The position numbers were made by a program, and so were the translations under genes. DNA of 32,192 bases from Candidatus Zixiibacteriota bacterium (GTDB lineage: Bacteria > Zixibacteria > MSB-5A5 > GN15 > FEB-12). A model generated the notes under the pieces. That model was not told where the DNA came from. It did no database searches and worked only from the letters and a program-made list of their open reading frames with translations. Below are positions 15,411 to 23,675 of the stretch, in pieces. Numbering within the stretch: the stretch's first letter is position 1; every line of letters starts with the position of its first letter. The stretch is from NCBI GenBank assembly GCA_024275255.1, contig JAJRZL010000330.1, positions 1-32,192 of the forward strand. The letters run 5' to 3'.

Positions 15411-16799
15411 TTAAGATTCTTTAATAGCTTCAATAAGCTCAACAATTGCTTTTTTACCGTCATTAAAGAACATCAAGGTATTGTCTTTGGCGAAAAGCGG
15501 GTTTGGTATTCCCGCAAAACCGGGACTCAAACTCCGTTTAATCACCACCACATACCGTGCTTTATCGACATCAAGAATCGGCATCCCGGCAATTGGAGAG
15601 TTGCTGTCTTCACGTGCTACCGGGTTAACCACATCGTTGGCACCAATAACAATCGCAACATCTGTTTGCTGGAAGGTCGGATTAATTTCATCCATTTCTT
15701 TCAGCTTATCATATTCAACATTTGCTTCAGCAAGCAGCACATTCATGTGACCGGGCATACGTCCTGCAACCGGGTGAATAGCAAACTCCACCTCAATACC
15801 TTTACTTTCGAGAAGATTCGCCAAATCCCGTACGGCATGTTGTGCCTGAGCCACTGCCATACCATACCCCGGAACAATAACGACACGTCGAGCACCATCA
15901 AAGAGCATAGCAATCTCATCAGCGGAAGTAGCTTTAATCTTCCCTTCGTACACTTCATCAGATGTTTGTGCGCTCTCCCCGGGTTCCATAATTCCAAACA
16001 GCACATTCGTCAGGGAACGATTCATCGCCTTACACATGATATTGGTGAGAATCACCCCCGATGCTCCAACGAGTGAACCGGCAATAATGAGCACATTATT
16101 TCCCAGTACAAACCCGGTTGCCGCCGCCGCCAAACCGGAATACGAGTTTAACAATGCGATAACAACCGGCATATCAGCTCCCCCGATGGGAATAACCAAT
16201 AAAATACCGAGAGCTGATGCCACACCGACCAGAATCCAGTAGGTGTTTGTCAACTCAGGGTTTAATACCAGCCACACCGCCAGTCCAACCGAAACAATTC
16301 CCAGTACAACCTTGAGAAACTGCTGCCCCGGCAGGACAATTGATTTTTCTGTCATCACTCCCTGCAACTTGGCAAATGCGACCAAACTTCCCCAGAACGT
16401 AACAGCCCCGATAATACCGGAAGCCCCGGTTGCTATGGTGAACTCTGTTTGCGGGTGAACTCCTGCAATTATCAACTCAATCAATGCGGCACCGGCAACA
16501 AAAACCGAGGCGCCGCCACCAAAACCGTTAAACAATGCCACCATCTGCGGCATAGCTGTCATCTGAATTTTAACAGCAAAGATAGCGCCAATAGCAGAGC
16601 CGACGACAAGACCTATCAAGATTATCTCGAAACTGATAATCCGCTGATCCCATAAGGTCACGACAATAGCCAAAAGCATACCCATGGCGCCAAGGAGATT
16701 CCCTCTGACAGCCGTCCGTGGATGAGTTAACCCTTTCAGTCCCATGATAAACAGGACCGAGGCTACTAAATACGCTATATTAACAACTGAAACCGGCAT
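15411..16799 (-). CDS. pntB: NAD(P) transhydrogenase, beta subunit
   Basis: 462 residues. Membrane subunit with the NADP(H)-binding domain III of the proton-translocating transhydrogenase, which drives NADPH formation from NADH using the proton gradient. The first roughly 270 residues are strongly hydrophobic with glycine-rich helices (LFNGFGGGASVFVAGAAL, LLNSYSGLAAAATGFVLG). The C-terminal third is the nucleotide-binding domain: VIVPGYGMAVAQAQ, HPVAGRMPGHMNVLLAEA, VAIVIGANDVVNPVA, GMPILDVDKA and a final NPLFAKDNTLMFFNDGKKA. Length and order are those of a complete beta subunit. ATG 16799 follows the TGA of pntAB by three bases with only a weak upstream signal, so coupled translation is likely. 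Confidence 0.97.
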   Translation of the reverse strand: MPVSVVNIAYLVASVLFIMGLKGLTHPRTAVRGNLLGAMGMLLAIVVTLWDQRIISFEIILIGLVVGSAIGAIFAVKIQMTAMPQMVALFNGFGGGASVFVAGAALIELIIAGVHPQTEFTIATGASGIIGAVTFWGSLVAFAKLQGVMTEKSIVLPGQQFLKVVLGIVSVGLAVWLVLNPELTNTYWILVGVASALGILLVIPIGGADMPVVIALLNSYSGLAAAATGFVLGNNVLIIAGSLVGASGVILTNIMCKAMNRSLTNVLFGIMEPGESAQTSDEVYEGKIKATSADEIAMLFDGARRVVIVPGYGMAVAQAQHAVRDLANLLESKGIEVEFAIHPVAGRMPGHMNVLLAEANVEYDKLKEMDEINPTFQQTDVAIVIGANDVVNPVAREDSNSPIAGMPILDVDKARYVVVIKRSLSPGFAGIPNPLFAKDNTLMFFNDGKKAIVELIEAIKES

Positions 16800-16802
16800 A
16801 TA

Positions 16803-17084
16803 TCAGTCTTTCTTTCGAAACATTTTTAACATTCGATGGGTTACTAAAAAGCCACCCACTACATTAATGGTTGCAAACACCACCGCCGCCAATCCTAATA
16901 CCGTGGTCAATGTACTATGCTGTGACCCAGCGGAAATCAGCGCACCAATTAATGTTATACCGGAAATCGCATTCGAACCCGACATCAACGGTGTATGCAA
17001 TGTCGGTGGGACCTTGGTTATAATCTCGAACCCGACAAAAATAGCCAGGACAAAGATGGTAATAACCATAACGATTGAATCCAT
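16803..17084 (-). CDS. pntAB: NAD(P) transhydrogenase, small membrane alpha subunit
   Basis: 93 residues, three hydrophobic segments. It equals the C-terminal membrane part of the alpha subunit in species with a two-subunit enzyme; here it is a separate gene, as in the three-subunit type known from Rhodospirillum rubrum. The family signature VPPTLHTPLMSGSNAISG is present at about residues 25-42, followed by LGLAAVVFATINVVGGFLVT and a basic tail (RMLKMFRKKD). The start ATG 17084 has GGAGTAGGAG upstream. It lies 18 bases after pntAA and 3 before pntB, in the usual order. Confidence 0.96.
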   Translation of the reverse strand: MDSIVMVITIFVLAIFVGFEIITKVPPTLHTPLMSGSNAISGITLIGALISAGSQHSTLTTVLGLAAVVFATINVVGGFLVTHRMLKMFRKKD

Positions 17085-17102
17085 CGACTCCTACTCCTCT
17101 AT

Positions 17103-18293
17103 CTATGAGCCCGACGTTTCTGTTTTGCCGGACAATTCCTTAACACGTTCGTTGACAACCTCTCCCTTTATCGTCAGGAGGGTTTCTTTTATAATTTCAT
17201 CTTCAAGACTCGGTTCCAGTCCGCCGTTTGCCATCAGATGTTTAATAAACGCATGAAGATTACGGGAATACATCTGGCTGGCATGATACGGAATCGTTGC
17301 CGGCAGATTAATCGGTCCCAGGATGGTAACACCATCAATGGTAACCGTTTCGCCGACTTTTGTCAGTTCACAGTTCCCCCCTCGCTCCGCTGCCAAATCA
17401 ACAATTACCGAGCCGGAAGGCATAGCGGCAACCATTTCTTTTGTAATCAAAATAGGCGCTTTTTTGCCGGGAATCGCTGCCGTAGTAATCACGACATCAC
17501 TTTCCGCAACCACACCGGTCATCATTTCCCGCTGTCGCCGGTAGAAATCCTCGTCTGCAGCTTTGGCATACCCGCTTTTATCTTCCGCATCCTCGGTAGT
17601 GAGCTCCAATTCGACAAACTTGGCTCCCAGACTTTCAACCTGTTCTTTTACCGCCGGACGGACATCATACGCTTTCACTACGGCTCCCAACCGTCGGGCA
17701 GTGGCAATTGCCTGCAATCCGGCAACCCCGGCACCGACCACAAAGACATGTGCCGGCGATATGGTCCCCGCCGCAGTCATCAAAAGCGGAAACATCTTCG
17801 GACAGGTATCTGCCGCCATCAATACCGCTTTATACCCCGCTATGGTAGCCATCGAGGACAGGGCATCCATGCTCTGGGCACGGGTAATTCGGGGTAACAA
17901 CTCAATGGCAAAACTGGTAATTCCCGTGGAGCTGATTTCTTTTACTATGTCAGCCCGGGTAAGAGGATCGAAATGACCGACAAGAAGCTGCCCGGAACGG
18001 AGAAGCGACATATCCGACTTTCCGGCATCGGGATTGGCTCCCCCGGCACGAACCATCAGGATAATATCGCTGACCTGAAACAACTCCGACCGCTCAGCAA
18101 CGATCCGCCCACCTTTTTTGACATACGCCTCATCAGGAAACCCGGCAGCAACTCCGGCACCCGATTCCAGCACCGTTTCAAGTCCCATTTTGCCGAATAA
18201 GCCAACTGTTTCGGGAACAATTGCCACCCGCGATTCCCCCGGAAATGTCTCACGGGGTACTCCTATGATAACTTTTTTCTCCTCGTCAGCCAT
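17103..18293 (-). CDS. pntAA: NAD(P) transhydrogenase, NAD-binding alpha subunit
   Basis: 396 residues from ATG 18293; a TTG at 18302 would add three residues, but ATG has GGAG and AGGA just upstream. Peripheral cytoplasmic domain I that binds NAD(H), of the alanine dehydrogenase/PntA family. Visible motifs are IGVPRETFPGESRVAIVPE at the N-terminus, the dinucleotide fold GAGVAGLQAIATARRLGA, the AYDVRP segment, QREMMTGVVAESDVVITT, and DLAAERGGNCE. It ends in a polar tail without membrane helices, as expected for the split form. First gene of the pntAA-pntAB-pntB operon, with a predicted promoter at 18458-18486. Confidence 0.96.
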   Translation of the reverse strand: MADEEKKVIIGVPRETFPGESRVAIVPETVGLFGKMGLETVLESGAGVAAGFPDEAYVKKGGRIVAERSELFQVSDIILMVRAGGANPDAGKSDMSLLRSGQLLVGHFDPLTRADIVKEISSTGITSFAIELLPRITRAQSMDALSSMATIAGYKAVLMAADTCPKMFPLLMTAAGTISPAHVFVVGAGVAGLQAIATARRLGAVVKAYDVRPAVKEQVESLGAKFVELELTTEDAEDKSGYAKAADEDFYRRQREMMTGVVAESDVVITTAAIPGKKAPILITKEMVAAMPSGSVIVDLAAERGGNCELTKVGETVTIDGVTILGPINLPATIPYHASQMYSRNLHAFIKHLMANGGLEPSLEDEIIKETLLTIKGEVVNERVKELSGKTETSGS

Positions 18294-18457
18294 ATACTCC
18301 AATTCCTGAATAAGGTCCTCTCAGTATGCTTTTATTCTCTTTTTCAATCATGTTATAACAACCAATCTGCTAAAGAGTGCCCAAAAAAACAAAAAAGTTC
18401 CCTTTCTTGCCCTATCACTCCATTATTTCACAGGCAGATATTGATTTTGCTGGTCTA

Positions 18458-18486
18458 TGTATACCACATTAAAGAGCGTACCGCAA
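18458..18486 (-). promoter_or_regulatory. Predicted promoter of the pnt operon
   Basis: Minus strand TTGCGG (18486-18481), 17-base spacer, TATACA (18463-18458). The leader to ATG 18293 would be about 155 nt. Moderate match only. Confidence 0.35.
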
Positions 18487-18565
18487 CCATATTTATTTTC
18501 CTGTTTTCCCGGATTCTTCACCAAAATGCAGGCAAAGGCAATACCCGCACAGCAGAATACTCCTG

Positions 18566-18595
18566 TTGACGAGCTTGGTGTGAATTGTGTATCTT
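18566..18595 (+). promoter_or_regulatory. Predicted promoter of the glycosyltransferase operon
   Basis: TTGACG (18566-18571), 18-base spacer, TATCTT (18590-18595). The expected transcript start is near 18602, leaving a short leader before the non-ATG start codons of the following gene. Confidence 0.45.
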
Positions 18596-18628
18596 AATAG
18601 AAATAATTAGTTGCAATGGTGCTTCAAA

Positions 18629-19699
18629 TTGCCAGGTAAAAAAATAGCGATATTCGGCTGGGCAAACTCGGTGCATATTCAGCGCTGGGTTTCCGGGCTT
18701 GTTGATCGAGGGTATCACATAAAGCTGATTTCCTTAGGTGGGGGAAAAATCAAGGGATGCGAAACTGTTATCTTTCCCCGTAAAGGAAAATTATCATATC
18801 TTACCTCTGCTTCCGCTGCTGCCCGCGAAATTGCTACTTTTCAACCGGACTTATTACATATTCACTATATCACCGGGTTTGGTGTATGGGGACTGTGGGC
18901 AAAAAAACAACCAACCCTGGTCTCGGTATGGGGAGCCGATATTGTTGATTTCCCGAATACCTGGCTGCGACGGAGCTATATCAAACGTGTTCTTGGCAAA
19001 GCAACTCATATCACCGCTACCAGTCAGTTCCTGAAAGATACGGTCATAAAACTGCTCCCCACCGGTGCGGAGAAAATATCCGTCATTCCTTTTGGAGTAA
19101 CTATTCCACCGGAAATCGTTTCTCCCCCACAACCGAAACCGATAAAATTGTGCTCCATAAAAGCTCATAGACCAAAATACGGCATTGAAGTCCTGCTTCA
19201 TGCGTTTGCTGAAGCTCTGCAAACAACACCCGATATCACCCTGACCATAGCGGGAGAGGGTGACAACACCCCACAATTGAAAGCCCTGGCACAGAAGCTG
19301 GGCATACAGGATAAGGTTACATTTCCCGGTTTTATTCCCCATGATAATATCTATGCGTTTCTTCGGGAGCACCATATCATGGTTATGCCCTCAATCTGTG
19401 AAGAGGCGTTTGGTGTTGCTGCTGTTGAGGCTGCTGCCTGTGGTCGTCCTGTCATTGCAACTCACGTTGGTGGAGTACCGGAAGTTGTCAAGCATGATAC
19501 AACCGGTTTACTGGTCCCGCCTCACGATTCACACCTTCTGGCTGATGCCATCATCAAGCTTGTACAGAACACTTCCTTAAGAGAAAAGATGGGAATAGCA
19601 GGGTACCATCTTGTCAAAGCATTATACCAATGGAGAGATGCTGTTGATGCCATGAGCAGTTTATATGAGAGGTTGATTGATGAATCAAAAAAAACGTAA
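18629..19699 (+). CDS. Glycosyltransferase family 4 (GT-B fold)
   Basis: About 356 residues. Probable cytoplasmic sugar transferase building a surface glycan. N-terminal acceptor domain: KKIAIFGWANSVHIQRWV, then LLHIHYITGFG and VSVWGADIVDFP. C-terminal nucleotide-sugar domain: LTIAGEGDN and VTFPGFIPHDNIYAFL. The family E-x7-E motif is in EEAFGVAAVEAAACGRPV, followed by THVGGVPEVV and TGLLVPPHD. The start is uncertain: no ATG is in frame. TTG 18629 has GGTG seven bases upstream and gives a typical start; TTG 18611 would add six residues. The last 20 bases overlap the next gene. Donor and acceptor cannot be told from sequence. Confidence 0.9.
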   Translation: MPGKKIAIFGWANSVHIQRWVSGLVDRGYHIKLISLGGGKIKGCETVIFPRKGKLSYLTSASAAAREIATFQPDLLHIHYITGFGVWGLWAKKQPTLVSVWGADIVDFPNTWLRRSYIKRVLGKATHITATSQFLKDTVIKLLPTGAEKISVIPFGVTIPPEIVSPPQPKPIKLCSIKAHRPKYGIEVLLHAFAEALQTTPDITLTIAGEGDNTPQLKALAQKLGIQDKVTFPGFIPHDNIYAFLREHHIMVMPSICEEAFGVAAVEAAACGRPVIATHVGGVPEVVKHDTTGLLVPPHDSHLLADAIIKLVQNTSLREKMGIAGYHLVKALYQWRDAVDAMSSLYERLIDESKKT

Positions 19700-20864
19700 A
19701 CAGATACCCTTGTTTGATATCAAGATATCATCTCAGACAAAGCGGGAAGTTGCCGAGGTTCTAACTTCCGGCTGGCTCACCTCAGGACCTAAAGTGCAAG
19801 CATTTGAAAAGGGAGTTGCCCGTTTGTTGAGAGTAAAGCATGTAGCAGCGGTGTCTTCCTGTACGGTCGGCTTACATCTCACACTGGGAGCTATCGGCAT
19901 ACAACCCGGCAGATTCGGACCTGTCAAGGAAGTGATAACAACCCCTTTCACCTTTGCCGCCACGGTTGAGGCTATCATACAGGCTGGCGCCAAGCCGGTT
20001 TTTGCAGATATTAATCCCCGCACACTAAATATCGACCCTGATGAAGTCGCCCGTAAGGTCAGTAAACGAACAATTGCCGTAATTCCTGTTGATATTGCCG
20101 GGTATCCAGCCAATTATCGTATTTTGAACAAAATTTGTGAAGCCCACTCTCTTTTATTGATTGCTGATGCTGCCCATTCCATCGGGGCAACGTATCACAA
20201 GCGCACCATTCCCAACCTCTGCGATGCAGCGGTTACTTCATTTTATTCGACAAAAAACTTAACCTGCGGAGAAGGCGGTATGGTTCTATCACGGCATAAA
20301 AAACTGGTTGACCGGGTACGCTTGATGGCACGGCATGGACTCACTACCGGTACATTTGAGCGGAAAGCAAAAAAAAGTGTCCTGTATGATGCTGTGATTG
20401 GCGGCTATAAAGGGAACATGTCAGACCTGCACGCCGCGGTCGGTCTGGGGCAACTGAAGCTGTTTAAGAAAAATCAGGAAACCCGCACCTTGCTGGCGGA
20501 ACGATATATCAGTAATTTACAGCCATTATCGGAGTTCATTGAACTGCCGATTATCGAAAAAGGATATCAGCATGGCTGGCACCTGTTTATTATCAAGCTG
20601 TGTCTTTCAAAGTTAAAGATTAGCCGGGAGAAATTTCTTGCCCTGATGGCATCCCGCGGAATCGAGTGTGGGGTACATTACCAGCCTGTTTTTGCTCTTT
20701 CCTGGTATCATAAATCTTTTGGTTTATCGCCCCAGCATTTCCCTAACGCTGCGTATGCCGGACGACGTGTTGTAAGTTTGCCGTTATACCCTTCATTGAA
20801 AAAAACCGAGGTTGATTTTGTCTGTGAGAATATCACAGATATTATCAAAAAAAATCGTCGCTGA
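19680..20864 (+). CDS. DegT/DnrJ/EryC1/StrS-type PLP aminotransferase (sugar aminotransferase)
   Basis: 394 residues from ATG 19680, preceded by GAGAGGTT; a TTG one codon upstream is less likely. PLP-dependent transamination of nucleotide-linked keto-sugars is the usual role. Signatures are PLFDIKISSQTKREVAEVL and SGWLTSGPKVQAFE near the start, VSSCTVGLHL (phosphate-binding region), TTPFTFAATVEAI, and IADAAHSIGA, where the Asp contacts the PLP ring nitrogen. The Schiff-base Lys is in FYSTKNLTCGEGGMV at about residue 192, followed by RHGLTTG and GYKGNMSDLHAAVG. Full length. It overlaps the glycosyltransferase by 20 bases, so the two form a translationally coupled pair, probably supplying and transferring an amino sugar. 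Confidence 0.92.
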   Translation: MNQKKRKQIPLFDIKISSQTKREVAEVLTSGWLTSGPKVQAFEKGVARLLRVKHVAAVSSCTVGLHLTLGAIGIQPGRFGPVKEVITTPFTFAATVEAIIQAGAKPVFADINPRTLNIDPDEVARKVSKRTIAVIPVDIAGYPANYRILNKICEAHSLLLIADAAHSIGATYHKRTIPNLCDAAVTSFYSTKNLTCGEGGMVLSRHKKLVDRVRLMARHGLTTGTFERKAKKSVLYDAVIGGYKGNMSDLHAAVGLGQLKLFKKNQETRTLLAERYISNLQPLSEFIELPIIEKGYQHGWHLFIIKLCLSKLKISREKFLALMASRGIECGVHYQPVFALSWYHKSFGLSPQHFPNAAYAGRRVVSLPLYPSLKKTEVDFVCENITDIIKKNRR

Positions 20865-20910
20865 CACTATTACAGAAAGCCGGTAAACAAGCTTGCTTTT
20901 TGAGCTTCCC

Positions 20911-21477
20911 TCAAGTACGGTGTATTGCTTGTATCACTATCCCTTTTTGTTGCTCAAGGACACAAACCTGTTCACAAATTCCACAACCGGTACAGACATC
21001 TTCAATAATAATAGGGCGGTTAAACTTGATTTTGATAGCACTGCGTTTAAGCGGACAAGCGTCAAAACAAGTGATACATTGACTCCCATTATATGCCAGG
21101 CACCTATCTTCTACAATATGAGCTGTCCCGATTCTGGGGAATTGTTTATCTGCCGGCATCACCAGTGCTCCCTCCGGGCAGGCATTTGTACAGGGCAGGT
21201 CCTCGCACATCACACAGGCTTTTTCAGATGGCACAATAGTCGGGAGTTTTTTCCCACTGATTTCATCCAGTACAAGTTTGATTGCCTGTTCAGGACAGGC
21301 AGCTATGCAATCCCCACAGGAAGTACATCGGTTGGGATAATTGGCTATAGCTCCCGGCGGAAAAATCGGTCGGGGAATATTCTTCACTTCATCGGGTATG
21401 CGGTTACTGATAGCCTGTGCCATCGCTCCGCTGAGAATCTTCCAGGACCGTTTCAAAAAGTTAGATCGTGTTACCAT
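20911..21477 (-). CDS. napF: NapF-like ferredoxin with four [4Fe-4S] clusters
   Basis: 188 residues from ATG 21477; a TTG at 21495 would add six, and neither has a clear ribosome-binding site. It has no signal peptide, so it should be cytoplasmic, as NapF is. After an N-terminal segment with PRPIFPPGA come four Cys clusters: CTSCGDCIAACP, CVMCEDLPCTNACP, CITCFDACP and CTGCGICEQVC. In other species NapF acts in maturation of NapA before export or in electron delivery; which applies here is not visible. Last gene of the nap cluster, 160-odd bases after napB and separated from it by a hairpin, so it may have its own expression level. It converges on the aminotransferase gene with a 46-base gap. 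Confidence 0.82.
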   Translation of the reverse strand: MVTRSNFLKRSWKILSGAMAQAISNRIPDEVKNIPRPIFPPGAIANYPNRCTSCGDCIAACPEQAIKLVLDEISGKKLPTIVPSEKACVMCEDLPCTNACPEGALVMPADKQFPRIGTAHIVEDRCLAYNGSQCITCFDACPLKRSAIKIKFNRPIIIEDVCTGCGICEQVCVLEQQKGIVIQAIHRT

Positions 21478-21506
21478 GAAACCATAACAATTCAAGTGTC
21501 ATGTCG

Positions 21507-21520
21507 GGTACTGTAGTACC
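21507..21520. promoter_or_regulatory. Inverted repeat just upstream of napF
   Basis: GGTACT-GT-AGTACC, a perfect 6-bp inverted repeat with a 2-base centre, about 30-43 bases before ATG 21477. Possible operator or small leader hairpin; no regulator can be named. Confidence 0.25.
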
Positions 21521-21612
21521 TATCGGTTATCTTACTGTAAAATCTATATGTATTCTCCCGCTATATCAATAGAATCACGTCGAAACAAACATGATATTCA
21601 CGTTTCTCAGGG

Positions 21613-21641
21613 GTGTGACAAAAGATTATCTTTTGCCACAC
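21613..21641. other. Hairpin between napB and napF
   Basis: 13-bp arms GTGTGACAAAAGA and TCTTTTGCCACAC, one mismatch, loop TTA, 18 bases after the napB stop. There is no T-run on the minus side, so it is more likely an mRNA-stability or processing element than a full terminator. Confidence 0.45.
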
Positions 21642-21658
21642 TTCAACATTGTTACTAT

Positions 21659-22039
21659 TTAACGTGTCGGGATGTATTTCTTAAACGTATTCTCTACGGT
21701 AAAGTCCTGATCGGTTGCTGATTCATTATTCATGGGAATATGGCACTGCAAGCAATTGTACCGTTCCGGGTGTGTTGTCTGGGGGGTGTCTTTTTCGTCT
21801 TTATTATCATGACAATCGAGACATGCCTGACCACCGTTTTCAAAACTGTTGATATCTTCGTTGACATCAAACGGGTGATCTTTTGGAATCATGGGCGGTG
21901 CTCCCAATAAAGCGACATTGGGTTGTTTCGCTTCTTCAAGGGCAGTCTGCTGGGCTTCTGTTAACGGTATGTTTTCACCCTTCTGCTGACAACCAAGGAA
22001 CAGCACGAATAAAACCAATAACAGGATTACAACTCTCAT
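21659..22039 (-). CDS. napB: NapB, diheme cytochrome c subunit of periplasmic nitrate reductase (predicted lipoprotein)
   Basis: 126 residues. It transfers electrons to NapA. Two c-heme motifs, CLDCH (about 73-77) and CLQCH (96-100), and likely axial His in IPKDHPF (55) and TTHPERYN (90) fit the family; PPMIPKDHP is the usual NapB entry motif. The N-terminus is a lipoprotein signal: a hydrophobic stretch ending LFLGCQQK with the lipobox Cys at 17, so the protein should be membrane-tethered rather than freely soluble. It begins two bases after the napH stop, downstream in the operon. Slightly shorter than typical NapB because the signal region is short. Confidence 0.92.
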   Translation of the reverse strand: MRVVILLLVLFVLFLGCQQKGENIPLTEAQQTALEEAKQPNVALLGAPPMIPKDHPFDVNEDINSFENGGQACLDCHDNKDEKDTPQTTHPERYNCLQCHIPMNNESATDQDFTVENTFKKYIPTR

Positions 22040-22041
22040 CG

Positions 22042-22947
22042 CTATTTCTCCTTTATATGTTTTATACCTATTTTCAAAGCATCTTCAGGACAAATGTCCA
22101 CGCAGTTCAAGCAATTCGTACAACTGCTGCCGATCCAGGTTTCTTCACCACGAACAGGCTTGCTCAGGACTTCCGATGGTACACAAACCTCAAAGCACTC
22201 ACCACATTTAGTACAGGCAGCATGCGAAATCCTGATTCTCAGCGGCGATAGTTTTCCGACCAGGCTGTACAATGTCCCCACCGGGCAGATAAACCGGCAC
22301 CACCACCCGCGACTGACAAAGATATCAACCAGTAAAAGAATCACGAGAATCCACAGCGAATAGTTAAATAATACCCGCCATGAATCGGAAGTGGTCCCGG
22401 CAAAATTGTCAGCATACCGGTCATTACTATCTGTTTGTTCCTTCGCGCGCTCTGAGCCGAAAATTCCCTGCGGAGCATCAATCCCCAGGGCAATATTTTG
22501 AGAAACAATACCGATAGGCGATACTGTCTCAAAAACCGGTTTCGCGGTAACCAGGCTGAGTAACAGGACTGTTCCCAAAATCCAATACCGAGTGGTAGAT
22601 TTTGGCTTATACTGGAACACATGCAGTTTTGTATGCAGTTTCCTTACCATCTCAGTCAGTAAATAAACCGGACAGACCCATCCACAGAAAACCCGCCCGC
22701 CAAGAAGCAGGTAGAATACAAGAACTATTACGGCTCCCATCAACACGGGCAGGTACACAGCTTTTGTTGCCAGGATAAAATCAATCGCCGCCAGTGGATC
22801 AGTAAGCTGCACACCAAGCAAAGTCCCGGAAATAAGCGTTCCTCGGAATAGCTTTAATCCTAACAACGGCGATACCAGCAGGAATATCACAAATAATTGT
22901 ACAAACCTGCGAAGTATTTTCCGGCGATTGTTACGTATCCACGACAT
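22042..22947 (-). CDS. napH: NapH, membrane iron-sulfur quinol dehydrogenase subunit
   Basis: 301 residues. With NapG it takes electrons from quinol to the periplasmic reductase. Four to five hydrophobic helices; two cytoplasm-facing CxxxCP motifs (VFCGWVCP and WCRFICP) typical of NapH, and two C-terminal [4Fe-4S] motifs, CTKCGECFEVCVP and CTNCLNCVDICP. A polar stretch of about 45 residues between helices (GIFGSERAKEQTDSNDR) lies outside. ATG 22947 overlaps the TGA of napG by one base, indicating coupled synthesis of the two partners. Confidence 0.93.
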   Translation of the reverse strand: MSWIRNNRRKILRRFVQLFVIFLLVSPLLGLKLFRGTLISGTLLGVQLTDPLAAIDFILATKAVYLPVLMGAVIVLVFYLLLGGRVFCGWVCPVYLLTEMVRKLHTKLHVFQYKPKSTTRYWILGTVLLLSLVTAKPVFETVSPIGIVSQNIALGIDAPQGIFGSERAKEQTDSNDRYADNFAGTTSDSWRVLFNYSLWILVILLLVDIFVSRGWWCRFICPVGTLYSLVGKLSPLRIRISHAACTKCGECFEVCVPSEVLSKPVRGEETWIGSSCTNCLNCVDICPEDALKIGIKHIKEK

Positions 22948-23594
22948 CAGGATTGCTGCTCCCTGAGATAAAAGTAATGTCCGGCTTTGTCACCACGTTC
23001 AGAAGGAATCACTCGGATTGCAGTCTCATCAAGCGGGCAGGCATTTTCACAAATCCCGCACCCGGTACAAAAGTCCTTGTGAATCACCGGCTCGAACACA
23101 GTATGCCGATGGGTAATTGCCTGCTCCTGTTTGTTCAGGGTAATGGCTTTATCTATCAGCGGGCAAACCCGGTAACAGATTTCACAGCGTATCCCATTCA
23201 ACGACAAACAGGCTTCCCGGTCGGTTATGACCGCGGTACCGATGTTCATCTTGTTTACATCAGTAAGTGAATGGTCCAGTGCATCGGTTGGACAGGCAGC
23301 GATACAAGGCAAATCTTCGCACATGTAACAAGGGACAGAGCGGAACGTTATATAAGGTGTTCCGACACTGATACCATCCCGTATATCAGCCAACACAAGG
23401 GTGTCATACGGGCAATCCTGTACACATTTTCCGCATCGAATACAAGCAGCGAGGAACTCATCTTCTGGCAACGCTCCCGGAGGACGGAAATAAATTTCCC
23501 TGCTGCGTCCCATAAGATTCACCAGTGAAAACCCGCCGACAGTTCCGATTGCGGTAATAACGAATCCTTTCTTTATGAATTCGCGTCTGTCCAT
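22947..23594 (-). CDS. napG: NapG, Tat-exported iron-sulfur protein
   Basis: 215 residues. It starts with a Tat signal, MDRREFIKKG, then a hydrophobic segment (FVITAIGTVGGFSLVNL) that may remain as an anchor. Four [4Fe-4S] clusters: CIRCGKCVQDCP, CYMCEDLPCIAACP, CEICYRVCP and CTGCGICENACP. The family segment RPPGALPEDEFLAACI precedes the first. Periplasmic partner of NapH. The start codon has no strong ribosome-binding site and the gene is separated from napA by an 81-base gap containing a long hairpin, which suggests lower or separately controlled yield relative to NapA. Confidence 0.93.
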   Translation of the reverse strand: MDRREFIKKGFVITAIGTVGGFSLVNLMGRSREIYFRPPGALPEDEFLAACIRCGKCVQDCPYDTLVLADIRDGISVGTPYITFRSVPCYMCEDLPCIAACPTDALDHSLTDVNKMNIGTAVITDREACLSLNGIRCEICYRVCPLIDKAITLNKQEQAITHRHTVFEPVIHKDFCTGCGICENACPLDETAIRVIPSERGDKAGHYFYLREQQS

Positions 23595-23622
23595 ACTATT
23601 ACATTATACTGTTTTCAAAAAG

Positions 23623-23663
23623 TACCTGTTGGTTGAAAGCTATATGCTTTCAACCAACTGTAC
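23623..23663. other. Long perfect hairpin between napA and napG
   Basis: 13-bp perfect stem GTTGGTTGAAAGC (23628-23640) / GCTTTCAACCAAC (23646-23658), loop TATAT. Outer arms pair after a small internal loop (GTAC / GTAC of AGTAC and GTACT). On the minus strand it is followed by CTTTTTG, a short U-run, so it may act as a partial terminator or as a 3'-end stabiliser for the napDA message. Confidence 0.65.
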
Positions 23664-23675
23664 TGTTTTCCTTCA

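Larger units (their letters stand above)
18303..18610. other. Divergent intergenic region between pnt and the glycan genes
   Basis: About 308 bases without a gene, carrying the predicted pnt promoter (18458-18486, minus) and the predicted promoter of the glycosyltransferase (18566-18595, plus), spaced so that transcription diverges. No strong hairpin or repeat seen. Confidence 0.55.

Noticed and set aside
15396-16076. Open plus-strand frame of 226 codons
   Set aside because: Antisense to pntB, a clear family member; product has no recognisable motif.
18616-18639. Seven-codon leader peptide starting at ATG 18616
   Set aside because: Too short, no ribosome-binding site and no attenuator structure behind it.
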